From Cristatella mucedo (Eukaryota; Bryozoa; Phylactolaemata; Cristatellidae): DNA of 64,000 nt. The DNA is taken from positions 871,001-935,000 of the forward strand of contig WPIO01000087.1 of NCBI GenBank assembly GCA_009760855.2, in the 5' to 3' direction. The position numbers and the translations under genes are program-made. Below, in pieces: positions 46,360 to 57,745 of this stretch (the first letter of the stretch is position 1; every line of letters starts with the position of its first letter). Below the pieces are notes generated by a model. It made no database searches. It saw only the letters and a list, made by a program, of their open reading frames with translations, and had not been told where the DNA came from.

Positions 46360-47306
46360 TAAAGTCAAGAAAATACCTTTACAGTTTGTCCGACAATCGC
46401 ATAAGTTTTTATGGAACCTTTCGAAAGACAAACATGTTAGAACTGTGATGGTAAGTTCTGATGACTTCCACAGGAAAGAAAAATTGTTTATGCAAACAAA
46501 GTCCAATGCAGATGTAAACCGAAAGCAATAAATCAACGAAGACAAAATTTAGTGATCTCCGCATCACATACGACTTGTATCTCGACTTGTCGAATCTTAG
46601 TAGATCGTGATATATGCTTGAAGCTCGTTGAGATGCGTACTTGTGACTATTGTGCCGCTTTACTTCCATATTTAGTTGGTGCCTTGTAAACTCCGTAACT
46701 CGGCTAATATTTCACGTACATTAGTGAAATTTGAAATGCGATTTAAGCTCTCTGCTTCTTTGACCCTTATTTAGAATATTTTATATTTTTTGACACTCAT
46801 AGTTTTATACGTCCGCAATTAGGGAAAATTAGGCACTAGGACGATTGATGACGTATATAGCCAAATGTATTCAACCGAAAAAGAAATATTCCAGATTATG
46901 GTCAAACTAGCAGAGTTGAACTCTTACTTCATATTTCCTTTCTATGCATGAAGTAATAGCCGACTTTTGGAATTTGCAAGATACCAACTGACCCTGGAAA
47001 TGAAGCTGTGTAAAAGTCACAAGAATGAGGGTTAAGAGGCTCCGAGCGTTTACAGCGATATACTAAGATTCGAAAAGTTGTGATGCAAGTCACATATGAT
47101 GCAGAGATCGGTAAATTTTGTATTTTGTCGATTTGTTGCTTCCGGTTTACATGTGGGTTAGGCATCGTTTCACAACAAATTTTTTCCTTCATCCGGAAGT
47201 CGCCAGAACCCTATTCCAGTTGTAGCATACTTGTATTCTGAAAGGTACTGTAAGCACACATTTGATTGTCGGACAAATTTTGTAGGTAGTTTCTTGACTT
47301 TCCTCA
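46360..47306. mobile_element. Foldback DNA element with long inverted repeats
   Basis: The left end starts AAAGTCAAGAAAATACC and the right end finishes with the near-complement GGTAGTTTCTTGACTTTC. The likeness continues inward for about 320 bp. For example, left TGTAAACCGAAAGCAATAAA (near 46512) pairs with reversed right TGTAAACCGGAAGCAACAAA. A central segment of roughly 270 bp (about 46690-46960) separates the arms. The flanking LINE carries ATGAACAAGT on the left and ATGAACCAGT on the right, a likely target duplication of about 10 bp with one mismatch. Long arms with a 9-11 bp duplication suggest a Mutator-like or other foldback element. No transposase was seen; the minus frames 46409-46669 and 46929-47192 show no known domain. 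Confidence 0.8.
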
Positions 47307-47665
47307 TGAACCAGTTGAGATGTGGCATCCCCGCCTAAACGAGCCCACATTTTACCAATGTTTTTAGCTGTAAGAAGGCACACTTGACCCACGAGCTGGT
47401 AGTCTCAAGCCTAGTAGTCTAATTAAAGGTTACTTTTGTAAACGACACCAAGATAAGAAGATATGCTAGGAGAGCTAACTTTGAGTGTTAAGCGTTCAAA
47501 TTTTGGGATCGCATTCAGTTCACGCGTAGCCTGAAAGTTGGCTTTATCTTCATCAAATTAATTCTGTTATACCAAAAAATATTCGCAGCTATCATTTATC
47601 TGACAGCATCATAGCTGCGAAAGAAGACCAAGTCGTCTGAAAGTAGACTTTTTTAAGGCAACCCC
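47307..47665 (-). mobile_element. LINE-A variant (A2), remainder
   Basis: Continues the copy at 45745-46359: ATGTGGCATCCCCGCCTAAACG, AGATATGCTAGGAGAGC, GCTTTATCTTCATCAAATTA and GACCAAGTCGTCTG correspond to the LINE-A RT palm region reversed. The 5' end fades near 47665. Confidence 0.75.
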
Positions 47666-47998
47666 CTCTGAGTTGGTCCAGGGTTTTCCCATATAGACCA
47701 CATATCGAACTCTATCAGCAACAATAGCTTGCTATCTAACTAGCAGTGTGATCATGCTCACCTTATCCATGTTAAAAATAATCAGTAAATGAACAGAACG
47801 ACTTAAGTAAATGAAAATTTTCTCTTTTGAACAGCTCATTTTTGTAATCTTCTGAGGTCAATATGACAAAATTTACATATTATCTGCATTTTTCAAGTAG
47901 GTTGTGACGTCAATTAGGCTGTATTCAGGTATTTTGCAGCACTAATACATACATTTAGTTTATCTCACAATTGAAGTAAAAAAACTACTAATATAACA

Positions 47999-48038
<40 letters not shown>

Positions 48039-48365
48039 AGTTATGAGACTGCCTTTACTAGTATTTCCTTGCATGTAATGTGCATTCATTTTCTTGTCAT
48101 CTTATGACAGTGATTTACCGAAAATTGCGACACTGCCCTATCGCATTGGACACTGAATATACAATTCACACTTAAAAGTATGTTCAGCTAAATAGGAGAG
48201 GAGCATGCGAATTTCTCGTACTGTGACCAGTTCTGTAATGAATGATGCCAAGGTAGCATTGAACACGTCAGTACTCTGGCTGCAAACCGCTCTCAACTCT
48301 ACATCATCAAGACCAGTATTCAGTAGCATATGCTGGCTGATAAACAAAGAAGATGCAACTGTTAG
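47666..48365. other. 3' side of receptor gene 2
   Basis: AT-rich sequence with a (TA)n run at 48001-48036. A stretch at 48340-48365, directly beside the receptor 2 stop, is identical over 26 bp to part of the LINE-A2 3' UTR at 45762-45787. No other gene was recognised. Confidence 0.5.
48001..48036. repeat. (TA)n microsatellite
   Basis: A pure TA dinucleotide run. Confidence 0.95.
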
Positions 48366-49517
48366 CTATGCACTGGTTTCCGCTTTGAAACTCTGGTCCA
48401 AGCTAGACTTGACCTTGACCTGTTTCTGATGGAAGCTTGCAGTTCCGCTTAGAGAAGCAGCGTTGGCGTTGAAGCCTTTGCGGAATAGATCTAGCCCTGC
48501 TCGCCGAAATCTTCTCGCTGACGTGCTGTAGATAACCAAGCTAAATGTAGTTCCGAGATATTGAAGAAGGCTGAATACAGTCCATTCGATCTCCCGCCTT
48601 GCAGCTTCAGGAGAAACCTGCTCAGTCGGCCAAGGCATCAGAAATATAATGGATACAGGCAGAGTCGTTGCGACGCACACACAGTTTTGAACTACAAGCA
48701 TGAATGTTAGCTGCCGATACTTCTGCTCGGCAGCTCGATTTCCTATTTTACTCCGATATAGCTCGTTCAAGGTCAATGCATTGCATGGTACAATTACGGA
48801 AACCGGAAACAGTGAATATAGGACGAAGTCGCAGTATCCCCACACCCCTTCGAAGAGCAATTTAAGCTTCCCGGACGGTGACTGGATGCATCGGCCGTCA
48901 GGCTGTTTTTCATATACAAAAATCACTATCAAATTGAATGCCACCAGTATTGCAAAGATTGCTGCCACACAAACAAGGTTTCGACGCCACGTGCACCATA
49001 GCTTATACTGCAGCGGACGAAGAACGGCTATGGTTCGCTCGACAGCGATCGATGCCTGCAGCCAGGAGAAGAGCTGCAATGACAAGTATGTGAGCGCGGC
49101 ATGAGTGCGACAGCCAAAGTCGTCAGTCAGGTCGCGAACGTCAACCTCCGAATGAGTTTGGTGATAGATCACTTGTCGAAGGAGGCCTACGTAGACTGCT
49201 GCTAGTCCAGCAATTGAGTTGGCTACCAGGTAGACCGTGAGAGACAGCGTTCGCATCCTCTTGCTTCCCAGCAATATTAGTATTGACAGCAAGTGGCCGA
49301 CGGTGCCTAATGTTATTATTAGTGATCCTGAGTAGATCCACAGCTCGGCAGCCACCTTGAACTCCGGATAGGTGGATTCAAGAGAGCCATTGCTGGTTGC
49401 TTCTACGGTGGAAACAGGTTCGGAGTTGCTAAAGTTGGCGTTTGCCACTCTTACCTGCGAAAAAAGTGGATGGATTGGCGATTTGGCAGTGAGGTGCAAG
49501 ACAGACTTGGAGAGCAT
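48366..49517 (-). CDS. Rhodopsin-class (class A) GPCR, receptor 2
   Basis: The 383-codon frame is a paralog of 21626-22849 with long identical stretches in helices 1-3 and 5-7. Helices lie at about 62-83, 92-114, 136-158, 180-202, 225-253, 268-294 and 312-332. Cys136 and Cys210 are the expected disulphide pair, E160-R161-T162 replaces DRY, and SLVIY (326-330) replaces NPxxY. NFS (28) and NGS (43) are possible N-glycosylation sites. A pyrimidine tract ending TTTTTTCGCAG precedes V22, at the same place and phase as in receptor 1, so the visible exon likely begins at 49454. CAG|GTAAG there also resembles a donor, which leaves some doubt. The C-terminal tail is shorter than in receptor 1: it stops at ETSA, where receptor 1 continues past AETS. 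Ligand and G protein are unknown. Confidence 0.9.
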   Translation of the reverse strand: MLSKSVLHLTAKSPIHPLFSQVRVANANFSNSEPVSTVEATSNGSLESTYPEFKVAAELWIYSGSLIITLGTVGHLLSILILLGSKRMRTLSLTVYLVANSIAGLAAVYVGLLRQVIYHQTHSEVDVRDLTDDFGCRTHAALTYLSLQLFSWLQASIAVERTIAVLRPLQYKLWCTWRRNLVCVAAIFAILVAFNLIVIFVYEKQPDGRCIQSPSGKLKLLFEGVWGYCDFVLYSLFPVSVIVPCNALTLNELYRSKIGNRAAEQKYRQLTFMLVVQNCVCVATTLPVSIIFLMPWPTEQVSPEAARREIEWTVFSLLQYLGTTFSLVIYSTSARRFRRAGLDLFRKGFNANAASLSGTASFHQKQVKVKSSLDQSFKAETSA

Positions 49518-50039
49518 CGTTTAGGATATGTTTCAGGGGCAGTCATTATTGCAGCAAATACATGCTTAATGAATTGTAAATAGCTTGCTAATCGGATTAA
49601 ATGAGAAAGTCAACTATGTCAGAGATCTTTTTAATTTTTCACAGTAATAATTTCATCAAAACCAGTGTACTGTAGACATGAAAGCACTTTGTAATTATCC
49701 CGTGAAGTTAGATATTACGTTGAGTGTGTTAAAACGCTGCTTAATTAGCTTAATGCAAATATGGCTTATTTTTGGTTGAGGGGGCATTTAAAAAGTAAAG
49801 TAATGTGTAATTTTCTCGATAATATTTGCATGATCGTAAAATGAAAGAGCAAACCTAAAATGCATACACTCGCCGTGTATGTTCAGGGGACGATAACTGT
49901 CTACTAAAGGATATGTTTCCAAGGATCTTTAAGATTTCAAAATATTTTTGTGCACATTATAAATAATGGCAGTAATATTCATACACTTAGTAATAAAAAT
50001 AATAAAAAAGCAACGAATAGCAAGGAATAATTTATATGG
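49518..50039. other. Upstream side of receptor gene 2
   Basis: AT-rich, no recognised repeat or exon. The first exon of receptor 2 may lie here or further right, but I cannot place it. Confidence 0.35.
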
Positions 50040-50905
50040 CACAATCAGGGAACTAATCTGGTTCTGAACGCTTTACTTATACTACAGAAGAAGCAGTACC
50101 ATATGATTACACGTCATATGCATAGGGTCAGCCGGCTTAGTGGGAACGTAAAATGCTTCAGTGCGTATAACCACGCAAGGGAAAGATCCATAAAACATCT
50201 GAAGCTCAGGATTTTAAGGTTCTTCTAGGACATCAGATAAGGGCTGTCGTGATTTAAACAGGAATACAGCTCCAGTATTTGACAGCACGCGGACAGAAGG
50301 CAAACTGTCGGCAGCAATAGAGATTCGCTGGAGGAACAGCTAAGCAACCACATTCCAAAAAGTGAGTGGTACGAGGCTAAGCCTGATTGAGTAGTAGATC
50401 TGATAGGCAGCTTTGAGTCAAGGAACAAAAGTGCCTAGAAGCGCGAGACAAGAAATTGAAGTCAATGAGTTGCTTGGGTGAGAGTGAGTGCAGGTCAGCG
50501 AGAAATACTGATACGTGCCAACTGCCACGCTCATGGCATAGATGAGCCTAGCTGCCGTTTTGCATCAACTTCAAGAGCCTGATCGCAAATGCAGTGAGAC
50601 CAGCGAGCAGCGAGTTATAGAAGGTGAGGCAGTATGCCACAAATACATGGAGCAAAATGAATATTACGCGGTATTTTTGTCTAAGCAAGCCCGAATTTCA
50701 GCAGCGTTATTTAGCTAAAAGTAGGCAGACTCGACTGCTGAGCTGAGGTTATTTTCTAATGAAAGGTCGCTTTTAACAGGACGCCTATGTTACGCGCAGA
50801 TTTAACAGAAGATATTTTGGCGGGGCCGATTTTGAGCATCAGGTTTTCCAATTTCTGAATCCCAGGTCGTTTGCCACTAACTATTAAATTCGTGTTCGCT
50901 TAAAG
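50040..50905 (-). mobile_element. LINE-A relic
   Basis: From the hairpin region (GGGAACTAATCTGG) through 3' UTR text (ATGCATAGGGTCAGC), C-terminal text (CAGGTCAGCGAGAAATAC) and TTTTCCAATTTCTGAATCCC, in minus orientation. Decayed. Confidence 0.8.
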
Positions 50906-51834
50906 GCATACATTTTTCTAGACTTAAAAGGTTAGTAAATTCGTGTAAATATACAGCTGTTTTGTCAGGTGATGTTAGGTATTGTGGGAATTTGGAATTA
51001 ACGTCGCATTCACCTGGCGGCATTTGCAAGCTGGCTTTGGTTAGTATAAAGTTTCAATACTCTCACTAATGCATACTAAACACTTCATGAGAGAGAAAAT
51101 TATCTACATGTGAGTGGAACAGCACTAATGTTAATGGCATCAGCATATCTTTTCCATCTATTAACAAAACCATTGATGCCATATAATTATACAAAATATA
51201 TAACTTGGAATGCGAATAGAGTGACACTGTAGGCAAAAAAGTAGTCTCGAATGTCACATGTGCATTTTGCCTTTTGTGACATTTTCGGTCGTACAGCACA
51301 ATAGGCATCATTTCTAAACCTGTAATTTTACTAAATAATCTGCTCGGGAAGCTGTGTAATTCGCCCTTAAAATGAAAATAGACCATGCATACTATATTAC
51401 GTTTGTAATTAAAAACGCTGAAGGCTTTCATTAGCTCTGTGATGAACGAATCTTCAGCGACGAACTTCAGAACTTGTAAAAGCAATAAATTACAATTATT
51501 GATTACAAATGCACGAAAAACTGGACAAATAAGCGTAGACCAATATACTTGACATACTATAAGACGATCGAAGCCAGTGGCTAGTAGGACAATAATTAGT
51601 AGCATGCACCAAATCATACGCTGGCTTTTAAAAACCCTATGCCCACAGTTTACATGCTGCCTTTCTCCGATTCCGGAACGGCTAAGCTCATCCAGTGAGT
51701 TTGTTTTACAGAAATTGACACTACTATTACGGGTGCTGACATGAGCCGCAGGTGACTTGAGAAATTTAGATGTGCACATATTGTAAATTCGAAATAAACG
51801 TATTTTCAATTTAGCTCAACAGCCAGGATGACGA
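50906..51834. other. Anonymous region containing a long open frame
   Basis: No repeat family recognised. It carries the hypothetical frame listed next. Confidence 0.4.
51066..51809 (-). CDS. Hypothetical open frame, 247 codons
   Basis: It is the longest frame outside the receptors and mobile elements, and it lies in AT-rich DNA where long frames are uncommon. It contains a hydrophobic run around residues 67-85 (MIWCMLLIIVLLATGF), a second near 88-113 (VCQVYWSTLICPVFRAFVI) and a third near 208-230. I recognise no domain family. It lies on the same strand as receptor 2 and about 1.5 kb upstream of it, but it does not resemble the receptor. It may be a chance frame, a remnant of a membrane protein or an exon. 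Confidence 0.2.
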   Translation of the reverse strand: MKIRLFRIYNMCTSKFLKSPAAHVSTRNSSVNFCKTNSLDELSRSGIGERQHVNCGHRVFKSQRMIWCMLLIIVLLATGFDRLIVCQVYWSTLICPVFRAFVINNCNLLLLQVLKFVAEDSFITELMKAFSVFNYKRNIVCMVYFHFKGELHSFPSRLFSKITGLEMMPIVLYDRKCHKRQNAHVTFETTFLPTVSLYSHSKLYILYNYMASMVLLIDGKDMLMPLTLVLFHSHVDNFLSHEVFSMH

Positions 51835-52060
51835 CTTGAAGCCTAGCAAAGATTTGTGTGAGAGTGCGTTGATAAGGACGGTTTGTCAAGTAAGTATGCC
51901 TGTGCAAGCAAATGAAGAGATTCGTAAGTCAGAGATTGTACTTTCAAGTTAATCTTTTGACGTTTGACGAGGAGCCGGTGAGGTTGATTAAGATTTAGAG
52001 TGACATTGACGCTAGGGGTAGAGGAAAATCCAGGATAAAAGTGGCTTAGTTGTTCTCCCT
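51835..52060 (-). mobile_element. LINE-related relic
   Basis: On the minus strand the protein-level pattern parallels the LINE C-terminal text [21 protein letters not shown]. The nucleotide match to LINE-A is weak, so it may be a separate LINE subfamily. Confidence 0.45.
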
Positions 52061-52639
52061 CCCATCGCTGTAGACAATTAAGGGCACTCTAGTGAATCTT
52101 CAGTAATACAAATTGCTTTTTGATAGGGTGATTGAACGTGAAACAGTTACTGGCTTGTAATTTGAGAGATGCCTACTCCTGTCTTTTCTTTTGCAATTCT
52201 TTGGAAAAAATACACGCAATTAATTATCAAAATAATGATTACAGATTTTTTCTGTTACAAACTCGAAAGTTTTTTTTTAGGAACTTCGCCGACATTGCAT
52301 GGTTGCACCTGAGACGGCATTCGTGAATCGGGCAATGAACTTAAGTTGCAATTGTGTTTCAGTAGCGGCAATTGTACCATGCAATTGAAGCATGCTTTTT
52401 GCTCTTCCCAGTAAGATCGTGTGGTCTCCTTGACCTAATGAAGATGATAAAGATACTGACTTGGAATAAATTTTTGAGCCACTGGTTATTCGCCATTCAA
52501 CCATTCACTAAAAAAGCCTCGCATCATTACCGCGTTGCTGAAGCTTTGAAAACCTAATCACTAATGCAGACCAAGCAGCTCCAAGCTAGTTAGTCTCAGC
52601 ATATTATCAAGCTTCTCGGCTGATGTGTTTTACTTTGAG
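52061..52639. other. Anonymous sequence
   Basis: Short frames only; nothing recognised. Confidence 0.4.
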
Positions 52640-53904
52640 GTCTTCTCGCGTGAGCGCCACTGGCACTGTATTGTAATGGTTCAGGTCGTATCTCAATTGT
52701 AGAATTCGAAGCGCTGAAGTGAAAGAACAAAGAATATCCGATAAACCTCTGAAATATGAGATGCGTAGGCCCTGTCTGCTTGATCCTATTCTTTTCATGG
52801 TTTATACTCTGCCCCTTGCCAAAGTGATGCCAGGAACAGTCTAGGCTTTAGCTTCTATGCAGATTACACTCAGGTGTACCTCTGCTTTGATAACTCCTAG
52901 CCCTCAGCTCGTCGAATTTTCTCAACCCCCTCGCTACATGCATTCATGCCGTCCGTATGTGGATGGCAGAAAAATCACTAAAATGTAATTATAATTAAAC
53001 CAAGTTACTATACGTGGTTAAACCTAGCATGATGCTGAAATAGAAAAAGGTTGAGGCTCACAATCACTTCTTCAAGCATATCTCCTGTTGACATTGCACG
53101 AAATCTAGGTGTCACGCTCCATAGTGACCTTTCAATAGACGACCACATCAGCTCCACAGCCGAATCTGCCTAGTTTCAGCTACATAGCATGGCTGAAATT
53201 CGGGCGTATTTAGCCACGGATGTTATATCTAAATTAGTCCATGCATTTGTGACCTTCCGTCTTGACTTCTCTAGCTTATTGAGCTAGTGCAAAACTCTGC
53301 AGCTATGCTTGTCGGTCGTGAGCGTCATAGTCGCCATATCTCACCACTTCAACCCGACCTCTACTGGCTCCCAGTCAAGCAACGGATCGACTTCCAGGCT
53401 GTGCCACTTTCAGATCCCTTCATTCTTTGGCTTTAGCCTACATATCAGATTTACTTCCCTACCAGACTAAGCATCATAACACCTGCTTTCAGAATCTAAT
53501 TGCTAACTTAAACCTCGTACGAACCTCAAATCGATTGGAGATTGTGCCTTAGATCGTACCGTCCCGAAGCCTGAAACTCAAACCCAACGTGACTCATGAC
53601 AAATGCTGATTCGACCGCAGTAAAAAAATAAAATTAGAATGCCTCTGTTTATTACAGCATTTATTGGATGTTTGTGCTTCGTTCTGTATGTGCTTGTGTG
53701 TTCTGACACTGTGCATGCTGCTACTAACCATACCTGCATGATGACCCTGTGCGTGTCACCATTAACCAAAATTATCTTGTTGTTTATTAAGAATGCTATA
53801 ACTAACCTTTCAAAAGTCCTTCCTTGGCAAGGAAACGTACAGGGCCTCGAAATAAAGTGAGTTTTTCTGCGGGCAGTTTATAAAATATAATATTATCATT
53901 TATT
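52640..53904 (+). mobile_element. LINE-A relic (RT palm to tail)
   Basis: GAGCGCCACTGGCACTGTA, CCTCTGAAATATGAG, TGCAGATTACACTCAGGTG (YADD-type site), RT C-terminal text and 3' UTR to a degenerate hairpin and tail (about 53865-53904). Many stops. Confidence 0.85.
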
Positions 53905-54489
53905 CGCACAAGAACCTGCGATTGTTTCACTTTGTCCATAATCTCAGATTCTGATTTTAATACATTTCCAGAGATATCCCTATTATCTGACAATAATCTA
54001 ATATTTTTGCTGAAGAGTGGATTTTGCCATACCTTTGCAAATTGAAAGAAAGTTAGATCGTGAAACCACGATAAATTCATAGCAGGAAAATAGCTTTTTC
54101 GTAAGTTCCGTTTGGACTTTGCAAACAAGATTGATTGCTGCCAGACTTGAACCCGCAGCCTTTGTCCTGAAATATGATTACCTCAAACGTGAGCTCACAA
54201 AAACGTTCAGTAGTTTTCAGATGGAACAATTACATTAAATGAACACCTAAATAAATATTTAGATTGACTGCGCCTTGCTTTATGATCCTCGATAAGCAAC
54301 GGTAAAAGGAAAGCGCTTCTTTTCTCGTCAATTGCAGTTCAAATTACATTTCCTATAAGTTAGTATCAAAGTGAGCGCTAAGGTAACTAATACCTACCAA
54401 TCAGACACGCGCTTTCTGTGTTCCAGTCTCTCACCCAATGCATGTTAATGTCGCTGGACCATTTCCACTTTTTATATTCATTGCTACAT
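53905..54489. other. Anonymous sequence
   Basis: A 108-codon minus frame (53802-54128) overlaps the LINE-A tail and has no recognised domain. Nothing else was recognised. Confidence 0.4.
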
Positions 54490-56985
54490 CCTTGAATCAC
54501 CGACGTCGCTGGCCACAATCTAGATCTCGTGATCTCTAAGGATGTCCTCCCCACTGACTTTGTGGTGTGCCCACTGACCCTCTCAGATCATTGTTCGTTC
54601 TCGTTTACTGTTCCTGCTACCTCGTGCGTACAGGGCAATGTCGAATTCGCCAAACGACGTAACTTACAAAGCATTGACATGGACACGTTTTTGAAATCTG
54701 TTTGTGATGCAGGCCTTCTTGATCTGCATTCAGACTCGACCGGCAGCCTCGATACCCTCACTGATGCGATGAACATGACACTCAGGAGTGCTCTTGACAA
54801 GCATGCTCCCGTTCGCTCTATCCGTGTTCAAAGTCGTCGAGATTTCTTTCAGTTTACAAAAAAACTCCTTAAGATGCGCCGTGTTAAGCTCAGGCTGGAA
54901 CGTCGTTTCAAGAAATCGGGGTCTGAGGCAGACCTAGTCAATTTTAAAGACTTCCTTCGAGTTTACACCCGAAAGCTTAAAAAAAGCCAGGGCTTCTTTT
55001 TTCATTGGAAAGCTGAATTCCTGCCAGACGGACACTAAACAGATTTATAAGACAGTAAACCATTGACTGGCCAATGCAGTGAGGTCTGACTCCCCAGCTA
55101 TTAAGGGCTCAACTGAAATGTTATCAGCCTTCTTTACTGAAAAAATTGTGCACATTCGTGCCTCCATTAAGCCCCTCCGACCAAAGCAATCGCTGTTCCT
55201 CAACCTGTGAAATTTCTTAAAAGGTTCTCCAATGTTTCTGCCTGTGATGTGGCTGCCTTAATAAGGTCTAGCAAAAAGAGCTCGTCTCCTGAAGACCCTA
55301 TACCTTCATCTCTGTGGTCTTCACTTGCAGACCAACTTAGCCCTGCCATAACCAAGATTTGTAATGCTTCTTTGAGAAGAGGGGTCGTCCCCGAGTCCTT
55401 CAAATCGGCAATCGTTAGACCTATTCTTAAAAAGCCTGGATTATTAGACACATAGGTCCAAGCAATCTATCGTCCAGTTTCCCTTCTTCCGTTCTTATCG
55501 AAGATTCTTGAATAAATTGTTGCTAAGAAGCTGATTGAACGTATTGAAAATAATGGAATGTCAGAAACATTTCAATCAGGTTCCAAGAGGCAGCACTCCA
55601 CTGAAACTGCTCTCCTCCGTGTTAATAATGACATTCTACATCGCAACGACGACAGGAATGTCACTGCCCTAGCTCTGCTAGATCTATCTGCTGCCTTCGA
55701 CACCAGTGATCACGAAGTTCTGCTTGAACGATTGAGAAAAACGATCAATCTGGCGGACAAAGCACTGGCGTGGTTTAAATCGTACTTTTCTGATCGTGTT
55801 CAATCCGTGTCGTGTGGGGGTCAGGTCTCAGACATGAGAAGGTCACCTGTGGAGCCACTCAAGTGTCCGTCCTCGGTCCCTTGCTGGTCTCCATTTATAC
55901 ACAACCTCTGGAAAAACTGATTAAGGCCCATGGAATAGGATATCACTTCTATGCTGACGATACTCAGTTGTATTTGTCATTTAAACCGTCGGAATCTGCC
56001 GCAGCAACTGACAAACTGAATGCTTGCCTTGCCGATATTCGATCCTGGATGTCGGAAAACTTCCTGAAATTAAATGACGATAAAACCGAACTGCTTCTCA
56101 TAGGACACCCTAAGCGTGTGGCTGAATTTAAAGGCTTTGCTGTTCTAATAGGTGATGCTATTGTGCGACCTTCACCACGTGCTCGTAATCTAGGTGTCGT
56201 GTTCAGCAGCTGCCTCAATTTCATCAGCTTCAGTCAAAAGACTGCCTCTACAGCTAGCCATCACATTCGATCCCTGTCCAAGATTAGAAGCTGTCTCCCA
56301 CAGTGGCTTGTAAAAAATTTAACTAGCTCTTTAGTTCTTTCTCGGCTTGATTATTGTAATTCCCTTTTGGCTGGGCTACCAAAGAAAGCTATTATGCCAC
56401 TACAGCGGACTATGAATATGGCTGCAAGGCTGGTCTTCAAGTCCCAGCACGTGTCACCTCTGCTGAAAGAGGTAGTATGGTTGCCGGTTAAGCAAAGGAT
56501 ACAGAGCAAAGTTCTTACGCTGACCCACAAGGCCCGCCACGGCCTGGCTCCTTCGTACCTAGCTGAACTGCTGCATCAGTTTCAGCCTGTTCGCACCCTC
56601 AGGTCCTGTGTGGACAATAAATTAGCTGTCCCGTTCCTCCGCTTGAAGACAGTTGGCGACAGAAGCTTTAGCACTGCAGGTCTTAGACTGTGGAACTCGC
56701 TTCCACAATTCTTACGCAACAACATCTACTCTCCAACTGCCGACTATCGTACATCTTTGTCAGCGGTCCTGAACTGCTACTTCTATGCTGCTCACTACCT
56801 CAAGTGCTCTCCTAACTCTGCTATGCTTCCCACTTTCTCTTTGTTGCGGGAGACGAAGTCTGTTGGCTACCGAATGCGTACCGAAAGCCGCTTAGGCTGT
56901 GAGTGCGCTATACAAAACTCTCCTGCGTAACACCCACATGGTCTTTATGACTTTGTGGAGTTACTGACGGAGATACACCCACGCA
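54490..56985 (+). mobile_element. Best-preserved LINE-B copy
   Basis: It starts inside the endonuclease domain (GHNLDLVIS-type region at 54512), continues through the endonuclease C terminus (SDHCSF), linker, RT and C-terminal region, and ends at the terminal TTACTGACGGAGATAC near 56985. It ends without an (ATT)n tail, unlike LINE-A. No clear target duplication was seen. It is the reference for LINE-B pieces at 6346, 12425, 23345, 41940 and 42590. Confidence 0.93.
54529..56930 (+). pseudogene. LINE-B ORF2 remnant (endonuclease end and RT)
   Basis: The open pieces are 54529-55038 (endonuclease end with LTLSDHCSF, then a basic linker), 55207-55455 (linker and RT start, ending KKPGLLD), 55558-55920 (RT with motif A LLDLSAAFDTSDH) and 55812-56930 (372 codons). 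The last holds motif C YADD at residues 47-50, LNDDKTELLLIG, RNLGVVF, LSRLDYCNSLLAGL and WLPVKQRIQSKVLTLTHKARHG. Motif B reads GATQVSVLGP in place of the usual GVPQGSVLGP. Several stops and frame changes (for example near 55040, 55455 and 55840) make it inactive. Confidence 0.9.
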
Positions 56986-57602
56986 CACATCTAGTCGATT
57001 ATAACTTTGTATTTGGTAATATGTAGCCGCATTCACTTGCAATGAACCCTGCTTCCACGCTTGTCCGCATCTAATTTATGAGACTTTAGGCAAATCTTCA
57101 GCTAAAAGAGCTACGTAAATCCTCAGAAGAAGAATGTAGTAGAGAACTGTTCAAAAAACATCTAAAGCTCATGAATATAGCCTATTTTATAATTTTCTCA
57201 GATATGTTCATCACAAAGAAGCTTTAAACAGAGCTGAATCTCTTTTAGTAAGTGAATTGCTAAGTCTACTAAATAACCTTTAAAATGCAAAACCGCGTGC
57301 TAAGATACTCTCGCACTATTGCATTTAGTGAGATGTTTTCATCTCTATCCTTTTAATTCTGCATTTCAAAGCTAATCATTTGGTGATAATTTTCAGTAGG
57401 TTTTTTAAGATTTATTTTTGGCTTTCCAATACGAACGAATAATCTTGCATTCATATATATCAGCTCAAAAAATATATTTTTAGGAATATCTAATCCATTT
57501 TATATAGTCTATATCGTTTGCTGGCATTAATTCGGTAGCTAGTTTGTTTCAGCATTCCATTTTCATCTAGGTCCTAACGTTGTAAAGTCGCACCTTCTTT
57601 TC
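56986..57602. other. Anonymous AT-rich sequence
   Basis: Nothing recognised. Confidence 0.4.
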
Positions 57603-57745
57603 ACCGAGCTGGTTTGGTCCAGTGGTTAGGTGCACGCCCCAACCAAGGTCTGTCTGAGGTCGCGGGCTCGAGCCTCGAGGGGCATTTGAAGCTCCCAAAT
57701 GTAGATTAATTTCTCTAGTGGCGCTATGCAAATGCATTTTTTATT
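57603..57745 (+). mobile_element. SINE-2 copy
   Basis: Head CCGAGCTGGTTTGGTCCAGTGGTTAGG (A-box region), B-box-like GCGGGCTCGAGCCTCG, tail TAGATTAATTTCTCTAGTGG and CGCTATGCAAATGCATTT. A well-preserved head. Confidence 0.85.

Noticed and set aside
46409-46669. Possible transposase in the foldback element
   Set aside because: The two minus frames lie inside the inverted arms, are short and lack any recognisable catalytic motif.
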